64,000 nucleotides of DNA from Pigoraptor chileana (Eukaryota > Opisthokonta > Filasterea). The stretch lies in assembly GCA_943704495.1 (NCBI GenBank), contig CALSCR010004131.1, positions 1-64,000 of the forward strand, in the 5' to 3' direction. Below, in pieces: positions 9,254 through 17,074 of the stretch. Made by a program: the position numbers and the translations under genes. Each line of letters starts with the position of its first letter. Position 1 is the stretch's first letter. Under the pieces are notes generated by a model. That model was not told where the DNA came from. It was given only the letters and a program-made list of their open reading frames with translations, and made no database searches.

Positions 9254-10288
9254 TTAGCCTCCTGGTGCTACTGTAGTTGATGTCGACCTTTTCTTTTCAG
9301 ATCGACGTTCTGTATCTGTCTTTTTTTTTGTGCGTTCGGTTTTATCCGTCCTGTCCGTCTTATCCGTCTTGTCCGCCTTGTCTGCCTTGTTCGCCTTATC
9401 CGCCCGTTTCCTCTTGTCTGGTTTTGCCACGTCTGGCGGAGGCTCGTCCCCTTCGCATTTGACTACAATGGCCGCCCCTTTTTTGCCCTTTCCCAACTGC
9501 ACATTTTGAACAATCGGCGGCACATTCTTGCCCTTTTCCAGCTCGCTCTTTCTCTGCATTGCTTCCTGGTGCCTCTTCTTCCAATACCTCCACGTGTGAT
9601 TGGTTCCCAGCCGGAAGTTGTCATGCAGCTGCGCCTTGTACCAAAAGAAAATTTCGCTAGGGTCACCACTATTACAGCAGTTGTTAACTACCAAGCACTT
9701 TCGGTTTTCAGTACAACTGTCCATAATTTTGCAAAACATCGGAAAATCTACGCATCCACCATAATTATCGTGCAATATTTTGCGGTTTTTAATGTTGTTC
9801 TCCCTCAAAATGAACACGTAATCAATGTTGCTGCGAAGCATGGGAGGTATGCCAAGAGGATACTGCATAGTGATGATCGCGTTCATCTTGTCGTGCCGTC
9901 CGTTGCAAAACACGTATTTCATTCCGAGATCTTTTGAAAATTTTGTGTCATACATGCAATCGTCAAGAATCAGACAGCATGAGGGATCCAATCGCTTGCC
10001 CATTGCAACCTTGTTAATCATTTTCTCTTGTCTAAGAATTATATTATCAATAATTGTTGAATCGTAGGCGTCCCACATAAAGCACACTGGCATGAACTTT
10101 GAAAAAAAGGGGGCTTTCTTTTCCGTGGGAGAAATCAGCACAGTAGCAGGAAAATCACTATGGTGATACAAGTAGTCGCGCACAAGAAAGCTCTTGCCAG
10201 TGTTCCGTTTTCCATTAAAAACGCAAATGGCAATCTTTGGCACTGCCGACATGTCAAATTTCCTAATCGTGAAATCAATATCTCCCAT
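9254..10288 (-). CDS. A32-type genome packaging ATPase
   Basis: 344 residues from the ATG at 10288 (a TTG seven codons upstream is less likely). Walker A is FNGKRNTGKS (~residues 24-33) and Walker B is CCLILDD (~104-110). SPTEKKAPFFSKFMP (~53-67) and the sensor-like segment AIITMQYPLGIPP are typical of the FtsK/HerA-like A32 family, which drives viral DNA into the capsid. The C-terminal ~60 residues are a Lys/Asp/Thr-rich low-complexity tail with repeated KADKADKTDKT, absent from the core fold and probably disordered. It lies with two small membrane proteins on the same strand. Its stop has no hairpin. Confidence 0.93.
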   Translation of the reverse strand: MGDIDFTIRKFDMSAVPKIAICVFNGKRNTGKSFLVRDYLYHHSDFPATVLISPTEKKAPFFSKFMPVCFMWDAYDSTIIDNIILRQEKMINKVAMGKRLDPSCCLILDDCMYDTKFSKDLGMKYVFCNGRHDKMNAIITMQYPLGIPPMLRSNIDYVFILRENNIKNRKILHDNYGGCVDFPMFCKIMDSCTENRKCLVVNNCCNSGDPSEIFFWYKAQLHDNFRLGTNHTWRYWKKRHQEAMQRKSELEKGKNVPPIVQNVQLGKGKKGAAIVVKCEGDEPPPDVAKPDKRKRADKANKADKADKTDKTDRTDKTERTKKKTDTERRSEKKRSTSTTVAPGG

Positions 10289-10355
10289 TCTTTCACTTAT
10301 ATTTACCAAAGAAATTTTGGGAATAAAGTCCCCTAGCTGCGTTCACTCAAACTGG

Positions 10356-10601
10356 TTAGAAGTGAGGAGGGTGCGCATAAACTGAGTCGTGATGCATGCT
10401 GCGCAAAATATCTTGCGGAGGGGGCGATTGAGCATAAAAAAACACCCCGCCAACGAGCAATGCAGCAATCACAGCTACTTTGATAGCATGCTTTATAGTT
10501 TCTGTCCGGCTTTCAAAATCAGTCCTCTTTGAATCATAGTAGGCATAAAAGCCAATCAGAACTCCCACCAGTGCAACGACGTGTGTTGGCTCCATCAGCA
10601 T
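10356..10601 (-). CDS. Small membrane protein
   Basis: 81 residues from ATG 10601. Hydrophobic spans at ~8-23 (VVALVGVLIGFYAYYD) and ~43-57 (VAVIAALLVGGVFFY), a short basic/acidic loop between them, and a Pro/His tail. Likely a two-pass protein. It is the upstream neighbour of the packaging ATPase on the same strand. No homologue recognised. Confidence 0.55.
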   Translation of the reverse strand: MLMEPTHVVALVGVLIGFYAYYDSKRTDFESRTETIKHAIKVAVIAALLVGGVFFYAQSPPPQDILRSMHHDSVYAHPPHF

Positions 10602-10734
10602 ACACTAACTATTCGAGAAAAAAACCAACTGCAAAACATGACAGAATAAGCGAAACGGCTAGTGTGCGAAGATTGAAAAACACTGTGAACACTCAAACTG
10701 CCAATACTCCTCAACCTCCCGTGCCAACACTGAA

Positions 10735-10881
10735 AAACCCGATGGCGACACTCAACCCCCCGTGGCAACACTCAACCCCCCGTGGCAACACTCAACCCCC
10801 CGTGGTCACACTCAACCCCCCGTGGCAACACTGAAAACCCAGTTGCGACAATGGAAGCCCGTGGGGAGCGGCGGAACGCTC
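10735..10881 (-). repeat. 20-bp tandem array plus stop-linked hairpin
   Basis: Four near-perfect copies of CACTCAACCCCCCGTGGCAA, then degenerate ones, then the hairpin GAGCGGCGGAACGCTC at 10866-10881. On the minus strand the hairpin begins inside the TGA stop (10880-10882) of the following gene. The array unit contains the CCCCGTGG tail, again suggesting growth out of the hairpin. Confidence 0.75.
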
Positions 10882-11692
10882 AGGAAAAGTGCATGTTCGG
10901 AGGATTCTGCGTTACCGCTTGCAACCGTTGGCCCCTAGTTGGCGTTGGTTGCACCGTGCTCGTCTGAACCCACATTGGATTTATCGTGTCTCCGTACACG
11001 TCCAAAAAGTGTTGTTCCGTCGCAGTCATCAGGTCATCAACAATTGGCGCAATGTACTTGTCCGTCAAGTCCTTTACAGCCTGTTTTCTGTCGGCAGTCA
11101 TGTCACACCTCACGTCCGTATCGACTGGCGTCATCATGTACCTTGTGACTATATCCTGCATTGGAACGTACTGTCGAATCGTTTGCTTCAATGCGGCTTT
11201 AAGCAACTTGAAACAATCGCGCATGTTTCGCTGCTGATCCACTGCGGACAAACGACTGTCAAACAAGTATGGATTCTTGAACAGTTCTCTTGCTGCCATC
11301 AAGTAATAGTCGTGCACAAACGTCTCGCACGAAAAATCAGTCAAAATCGCCGTTCTCATTTCCGCTTGGTGTTCCTGTGTTTTGCAGAACAGCTGCGCAT
11401 AGCTCAGAATGCTCGCTTGTATAAGCTTCTCCAGCCACTGGCACTTCTCCTTGATTCGGTTGCATTCTTGCCGCAACAGGGGGTTGGACCAGTTGGGAAT
11501 GCCTTCGAGAGATTCTTGAAATTGTTTCAAGTCGAGGGGGGACATTGTGGCGTCTCGCTCCATTCGACGCGTTTTCTTTAGCACGGTATCGTCGTAAAGC
11601 GACTTGAATCCTTCGTAACTTGGTGGTACCATGTGATGCGCGAGACACTTGAAGAACTCCTTTTTGTGTTCAACAAAAACGTAGGCCGCCAT
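10880..11692 (-). CDS. Uncharacterised helical protein
   Basis: 270 residues from ATG 11692. Strongly helical and charged, with scattered Cys (CLAHHM, RQECNRIKEKCQWLEK, RDCFKLLKAALKQ), no signal peptide or membrane span, and a Pro/Thr/Gln-rich C-terminal ~35 residues. Its end is joined to a hairpin at the TGA stop. It is divergently arranged with the phospholipase C gene; the two starts are ~50 bp apart, so they share one promoter region. Intact and gene-like, but no family recognised. Confidence 0.65.
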   Translation of the reverse strand: MAAYVFVEHKKEFFKCLAHHMVPPSYEGFKSLYDDTVLKKTRRMERDATMSPLDLKQFQESLEGIPNWSNPLLRQECNRIKEKCQWLEKLIQASILSYAQLFCKTQEHQAEMRTAILTDFSCETFVHDYYLMAARELFKNPYLFDSRLSAVDQQRNMRDCFKLLKAALKQTIRQYVPMQDIVTRYMMTPVDTDVRCDMTADRKQAVKDLTDKYIAPIVDDLMTATEQHFLDVYGDTINPMWVQTSTVQPTPTRGQRLQAVTQNPPNMHFS

Positions 11693-11744
11693 GAACAACG
11701 TTCATTGAATTACAAAGAGAAAAAAATCCCATAGAAAAGGTAGC

Positions 11745-14084
11745 ATGCTACTACTTGATCATTACATTGCATCCAGTCATAACACTTGCCTTGGCGGCCG
11801 ACAAGTGTTTGACACGGCGAGTGCCCAGTGCTTCTTTGATTTCCTGAAAGAGTTCAACGGCGGCTGCGTGGAAGTTGACTTGGGCAGCGTCGTTTCCGTG
11901 AGCAGAGCAACGCTCGAATCGTGCGCGAACAGCCAGTTGAATGCGCTTGAAGACAAAGACACCAGATTTCAATTGCCCAGCGACAACTACATGTCGATGC
12001 TGCCGAACGGTTCCACCTTTCATGACGTGGAAGTCACACATCCCTACGGAATGATAACGCCAACGTATCTGTCTCTTGTTCTTTATGTTGTTAACAAGCT
12101 CGTCTGGGCTGAGAAAATGACCGTTATTTTGTCGATAGACAACAAGCAAAAATTCTCCACTGCGGACACCAAAATCATTTGGGGACTGTTGGACAAGTTT
12201 CTCGACGTCCGCACGTGCGTCGAAACAAACCACTGCAAGCTCGTCGACTCGTTCTACAGCAAGAGCCACAAGACAGTAGAAGACCTTCGTGGCAAAGCCA
12301 TCATTCGCTGGGACGATCGGTCGGACCTAGGCATTGGTGATCCCGCCTGGAACATGAAAATTGGCGATTTACCGAACGTAGTTACACTCAACACGGGGAT
12401 CAAGTTTGGCCGGATAGATGTGCTGTACTCCTCTGGCCGGTGGTACTTTCTCGACAAGGCGATTAGTTCCGATGGCCTGCTGACGTTCTTCAAGTCGATT
12501 CAACACAAATCTATACACCTAAAAATATATTACAATGCGGGTGACTATCAACCTGTTGTGGAAGCGTTGGTCAAGGTGGGGTTTAGCCACCCGAACGCCG
12601 CCAAAGCAAAAAAAGCTCACATTTCGCTCAACAAGCTGACAGCTTCCGTCAAACCGCTGAGATCAGGAAGTTGGGCAGATCTTTACTTTAACCACAATAA
12701 AACCGACGCCCATTTGACAACACTTTGGATCCAATCGGTCAAATCTTGGATGAACTTTTACAAGGCGAGTTCAAAATTGTTGGCGTCCGGACGGTCTCTG
12801 TCTTCTATGACGGACGAGGCGAAGATAAAGTTCAAGAATATTCGCGTTTTGTACAACCGTTATCTGGTAGCGTTCGCAAGGACTGTGCAGACAGTGAGTC
12901 CAAACGAGTCAAGCGTGAATGACATTGTTGCAAAGAAAGGCATGCCTCGAGTTACGCCATTCGCGTCTAGTTCGGAAATGGCAAATGAAATTAATGAAGT
13001 TGCCAATCTTGATGCCAAACTGTACGCGATTCCCAGAAATTACATCCAACTCAGCGAAGTTGCCGCTGCCGCAAATAGACCGGCAGAGATTCTGACCATA
13101 TTTGCATCTATGATGTCTCCGATAGAATTCGAGCACGAGACAAAGCGACACAAGCAGAGGCACATTCTGTCAAAGAACGTGGTCGTGAGCTTTCCGGCGC
13201 CATCAAAGATACTGCCTGAAAAGGCTGATCAGCGGTGGATCGAAAACTCAAGCGATGTCATCTTTCGCACCTACCCGCCAGCCAGCATCTGGAACTTTTG
13301 GCAAAGTCAGGTCATGTCGGCAAATTACAATCCCTACTTCCAGTGGCTGAATGGAATCCAAATGGTCGCCTTCAACTTTCAGACCAAGGACATATATTGG
13401 CAATTGCACAAAGCGCTGTTTAAAGACGGCGCATTCCGCCCAAAACCCCCGTGCATTAGAAATCCATTCCTAAGACTGGCAAGCCATATAATAGTTCTCA
13501 GAGGCGAAAACACGTTCTTGGATGGAACCAAATCGGCTGTAGGCCTCACTGGCGTACTTGAATACAGACCACCTGGTAGCCGCCCACGTGCACATAAGGC
13601 AAGACCGATCCACCTCGACACCCAGAGGAACGAAGTTTATTCTGTTGTTACACAAGAAAACGCAACTCAAATGGTATTCATCAAGACGGACCGCAAGCTC
13701 GACCACAAGCTCGTATGCTTCAACCCACACGACAACACACACGTGGAACTAACCCAAAATGAGTTTACATGTATTGGCACGCTGTGCATGTGCTTGCCGT
13801 TGGTAGCAATTTATGTAAGCGATGACCCTACTCTAGCAGTTGGGCTCGAGTTGAAAGAACCTGGGGATCACTGTCCTCACACAGCAGGCATACCACTTCC
13901 AGAATGTGAAAGCCGGATTGACGTTCCCTGGCCCAATGGAGCAATCACCCTAACCTACAAAAGAGCGTTCCGCCGCTCACCACGGGTTTTCAGTTCCACA
14001 ACTGAGCGGGGTTCAGTAAAGCAAGTGAGCATTCCGCGCACCACGGGGTTTCAAGTCATATCGGGAATTCATAGTGCTGAATGA
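11745..14084 (+). CDS. Eukaryotic-type phosphoinositide-specific phospholipase C
   Basis: 779 residues. The X half opens at once with DHYIASSHNTCLGG, carrying catalytic His12. CVEVDLGS gives the Glu/Asp pair (~43-45), THPYGMIT the second His (~99), and MTVILSIDN matches the PVILSLEnH strand. The Y half is seen at ~528-560 as LNGIQMVAFNFQTKDIYWQL, the counterpart of the eukaryotic QMVALNFQT motif. A C2-like region may follow. PLCs cleave PIP2 to IP3 and diacylglycerol, so the product could alter host membrane or calcium signalling. There is no PH or EF-hand part. The end is Arg/Ser-rich and encodes a hairpin at 13963-13978. The X-Y linker is long (~350 residues). Confidence 0.85.
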   Translation: MLLLDHYIASSHNTCLGGRQVFDTASAQCFFDFLKEFNGGCVEVDLGSVVSVSRATLESCANSQLNALEDKDTRFQLPSDNYMSMLPNGSTFHDVEVTHPYGMITPTYLSLVLYVVNKLVWAEKMTVILSIDNKQKFSTADTKIIWGLLDKFLDVRTCVETNHCKLVDSFYSKSHKTVEDLRGKAIIRWDDRSDLGIGDPAWNMKIGDLPNVVTLNTGIKFGRIDVLYSSGRWYFLDKAISSDGLLTFFKSIQHKSIHLKIYYNAGDYQPVVEALVKVGFSHPNAAKAKKAHISLNKLTASVKPLRSGSWADLYFNHNKTDAHLTTLWIQSVKSWMNFYKASSKLLASGRSLSSMTDEAKIKFKNIRVLYNRYLVAFARTVQTVSPNESSVNDIVAKKGMPRVTPFASSSEMANEINEVANLDAKLYAIPRNYIQLSEVAAAANRPAEILTIFASMMSPIEFEHETKRHKQRHILSKNVVVSFPAPSKILPEKADQRWIENSSDVIFRTYPPASIWNFWQSQVMSANYNPYFQWLNGIQMVAFNFQTKDIYWQLHKALFKDGAFRPKPPCIRNPFLRLASHIIVLRGENTFLDGTKSAVGLTGVLEYRPPGSRPRAHKARPIHLDTQRNEVYSVVTQENATQMVFIKTDRKLDHKLVCFNPHDNTHVELTQNEFTCIGTLCMCLPLVAIYVSDDPTLAVGLELKEPGDHCPHTAGIPLPECESRIDVPWPNGAITLTYKRAFRRSPRVFSSTTERGSVKQVSIPRTTGFQVISGIHSAE

Positions 14085-14129
14085 TCTTAATGTGTGTGAT
14101 AGAGTGTTGCAAAACGTGTGATTTGTTGT

Positions 14130-14336
14130 TGACTTAAAACCAGTTGGGGAGCGGCGTTACGCTCAGTGGGGAATCGTAGGGTCAGTTGGAGATCGTATGG
14201 TCAGTGGGGAGATCGTAGGGTCAGTGGGGGACGGCGTTACGCTCAGTGGAAGATCGTAGGGTCAGTGGGGGGCTGCATTACTCTCAGTGGGGAGCGGCGT
14301 TACGCTCAGAGTTGCTTTGTCTTGTCTATTTTGGCC
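14130..14336. repeat. Degenerate hairpin-derived repeats and left copy of a helicase-like 3' end
   Basis: Six to eight degenerate units built from CAGTGGGGAGCGGCGTTACG and GATCGTAGGGTCAGTGGGG, the family B hairpin in minus orientation. Bases 14261-14336 are identical to 14436-14511 on the other side of the sequencing gap and to most of the 3' end of the RFC-like gene near 17029-17104. Confidence 0.75.
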
Positions 14337-14435
14337 NNNNNNNNNNNNNNNNNNNNNNNNNNNNNNNNNNNNNNNNNNNNNNNNNNNNNNNNNNNNNNNN
14401 NNNNNNNNNNNNNNNNNNNNNNNNNNNNNNNNNNN
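14337..14435. other. Assembly gap (99 N)
   Basis: Unread bases. The 76 bases left of the gap are repeated immediately to its right, so the two contig ends probably overlap and the gap is likely an assembly artefact within a repeat, not real missing sequence. Confidence 0.9.
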
Positions 14436-14549
14436 GTCAGTGGGGGGCTGCATTACTCTCAGTGGGGAGCGGCGTTACGCTCAGAGTTGCTTTGTCTTGT
14501 CTATTTTGGCCAGTTCTGGCAGGGGTTTAATGTGATTTAGCCACAACAG
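14436..14549 (-). repeat. Second copy of the RFC-like gene's 3' end
   Basis: 14437-14549 (113 bp) matches 17029-17141 exactly. It carries the last ~22 codons of the RFC-like gene in minus orientation plus its stop-linked hairpin. The match ends abruptly on both sides. It marks the left edge of the 54-bp array, and the original marks the right edge. Confidence 0.85.
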
Positions 14550-16720
14550 CTTGGTTTCTAACAGTTTCGTGCGGAGACTGATTCAAAACGACAGTCTCTC
14601 GCCCTCTAACATTTTCATGCGGAGGGGCGGACTGATACGAAACGGCAGTCTCTCGCCCTCAAACCGTTTCGTGCAGAGAGGCAGACAGATTCAAATAGAC
14701 AGTCTCTCCCCCTCAAACATTTTCGGGCGGCGCGGTAGACTGATTCAAAACGGCAGTCTCTCGCCTTCTAACAATTTAGTACGGAGAGGCAGACTGTTCA
14801 AAAGACAGTCTCTTGCTCTCAAACAGTTTAGTGCGGATTCAAAACGACAGTCTCTCGCCCTCTACCATTTTCGGGCGGCGGGGTAGACCGATACAAAACG
14901 ACAGTCTCTCGCCTTCTAACAGTTTAGTGCGGAAGGTCAGACTGATTCAAAACGACAGTCTCTCGCTTTTTAACAGTTACGTGCGGAGGGGGCAGACTGA
15001 TTCAAAACACCAGTCTCTTGCTCTCTAACACAGTTTAGTGCGGCAGGGCAGACTGGTTGAAAACGACAGTATCTTGCTCTCCAACAGTTTTGTGAGGAGA
15101 GGCAGAATTATAAAACGACAATCTCTTGGTCTCTAACAGTTTAGTGCGGAGGGGCAGACTGATTCAAAACGACAGTCTCTCGCCTACTAACAGTTAGTGC
15201 GGCGGGGTGGAATGCTTCAAATCGACAGTCTCGCGCGTTCTAACAGTTTAGTGCGGCGGGGTAGACTGATTCGAAACGGCAGTCTCTCGTCCTCTAAAAG
15301 TTTAGTGCGGAGGCGCAGACTGATTCAAATCTACAGTCTCTTGCTCTCTAACAGTTTCGTGCGGAGAGGCAGGCAAGTTCAAAACGACAGTCTTTCCCCT
15401 TCTAACATTTTCGGGCGGAGGGGCAGACTGATTCAAATCGACAGTCTCTCACATTTTAACAGTATAGTGCGGCGGGGTGGCATGATTCAAATCACAGTCT
15501 CTTGTCCTCTAACAGTTGAGTGCGGAGGGCAGACTGACTCAAAACGACATGCTCGCCTTCTGACAGTTTAGTGCGGCGGGGTAGACTGATCCGAAACTGC
15601 AGTGTCTCGCCCTCTAACAGTTTCGTGAGGGGCAGACTGATTCAAAACGACAGTCTCTCCCCCCTCTAACATTTTCGGGTGGCGGGGTAAACTGATTCAA
15701 AACGACAGTCTCTTGCTCTCTAACAGTTTCGTGCGGAGAGGCAGACTGTTCAAAACGACAGTTTCTTGCTCTCTAACAGTATAGTGCGGAAGGGCGACTG
15801 ATTCAAATCGACAGTCTGTCGCTTTCTAACAGTGTAGTGCGGCGGGGCGGAATGAATCAAAACGACAGTCTCTTGCTCTCTAACAGTTTCGTGCGGAGAG
15901 GCAGAATGATTCGAAACGACAGTCTCTCGCCTTCTAACAGTTTTGTACGGAAGGGCAGACTGATTCAAAATGACAGTCTCTCGCCCTTTACCATTCTCGG
16001 GCGGCGGGGTAGACTGATTCAAATCGACAGTCTCTCGCCTTCTAACAGTTTAGTACGGCGGTGTGGAATGCTTCAAAACGGCAGTCTCTCGCCCTCTAAC
16101 AGTTCAGTGCGGAGAGGCAGAGTGATTCAAATCGATAGTCTCTCGCCTTCTAACAGTTTCGTGCGGAGGGGTAGACTGATTCAAATCGACAGTCTCTGGC
16201 TCTCTAACATTTTTGGGCGGAAGGGCAGACTGATTCAAATCGATAGTCTCTCGCCTTCTAACAGTTTTGTGCGGCGGGGTGGAATGCTTCCAATTGACAG
16301 CTCTCGCCTTCTAACAGTTTAGTGCGGAAGGCCAGATTGATTCAAAACGACAGTCTCGCCCTCTACCTACCATTTTCGGGAGGCGGGGTAGACTGTTTCA
16401 AATCGATAGTCTCTCGCCTTCTAATCGTTTCGTGCGGAGGGGCAGACTGATTCAAAACGACAGTCTCTCGCTCTCTAACAGTTTAATGCGGAAGGGCAGA
16501 CTGATTCAAATCGATAGTCTCTCGCCTTGTAACAGTTTAGTGCGGGGGGGTGGAATGCTTCAAATCGACAGTCTCTCGCCCTCTACCATTTTCGGGCGGC
16601 GGGGTAGACAAACGGCTGTCTCTCGCCATCTAACAGTTAAGTGAGAGTCAAACGGATACAAATCGACAGTCTCTTGCTCTCTAACAGTTAGCGAAGGGGG
16701 CAGACTGATTCAAACCGAGA
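14550..16720. repeat. Large 54-bp tandem array (about 40 copies)
   Basis: Unit roughly ACAGTCTCTCGCCCTCTAAC + AGTTTCGTGCGGAGAGGCAG + ACTGATTCAAAACG, with many point differences and alternation of GTTTCGTGCGG, GTTTAGTGCGG and ATTTTCGGGCGG variants, hinting at higher-order units. AGACTG...CAGTCT bracket an 11-nt spacer in each unit, giving one potential hairpin per copy. Because 54 is a multiple of three, long open frames of 18-residue repeats (LIQNDSLSPSNSFVRRG) arise by chance; I do not accept them as genes. Candidate roles are a replication or segregation locus, or a recombination hot spot. Confidence 0.85.
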
Positions 16721-17058
16721 GAAGGGTTAATTTCACTCAACAGGATCGCCCTCTGAAAACATTTGGGCACCAATTTCTTTGATTTTCCCAATAATTTCTC
16801 AGTATGTAAAATCCCTTGTCCACTTTACGTGTGAAAGGACTGTAGTTGCAAAACGAAAACTTTAATGAGTGGCTTAAAGCCAGTGGGGAGCGGTGTTACG
16901 CTCGGGAGCGGCGTTACGCTCAGTGGGGAGCGGCGTTACGCTCAGTGGGGAGATCAGGGTCAGTGGGGGATCGTAGGGTCAGTGATCGTAGGGTCAGTGA
17001 TCGTAGGGTCAGTGGGGAGGCATTACGCTCAGTGGGGGGCTGCATTACTCTCAGTGGG
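16721..17058. repeat. Degenerate hairpin repeats and an isolated transposon end
   Basis: After ~90 bp of unique sequence comes a lone transposon end at 16818-16842. From 16874 to 17058 there are repeated CAGTGGGGAGCGGCGTTACGCT units and short GATCGTAGGGTCAGT units, matching those left of the array. These are minus-oriented family B hairpins trailing the stop of the RFC-like gene. Confidence 0.7.
16818..16842 (-). mobile_element. Solo terminal inverted repeat of the Tc1/mariner-type element
   Basis: GTCCACTTTACGTGTGAAAG followed by GACTG and TA resembles the right end at 8672-8698, including the preceding CCTT. The similarity stops outside this ~30-bp stretch and no partner end is seen, so it is a remnant, or a short non-autonomous derivative of the same family. 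Confidence 0.55.
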
Positions 17059-17074
17059 GAGCGGCGTTACGCTC
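17059..17074 (-). terminator. Hairpin overlapping the stop codon of the RFC-like gene
   Basis: Minus strand reads GAGCG-TAACGC-CGCTC then CCCACTG. The TGA stop (17073-17075) supplies the first two bases of the stem. Confidence 0.7.

Noticed and set aside
14551-16644. Long open frames with 18-residue repeats (LIQNDSLSPSNSFVRRG)
   Set aside because: The DNA unit is 54 bp, a multiple of three, so any frame lacking a stop in the unit stays open. Several frames and both strands are open, and copy differences do not spare amino acids.
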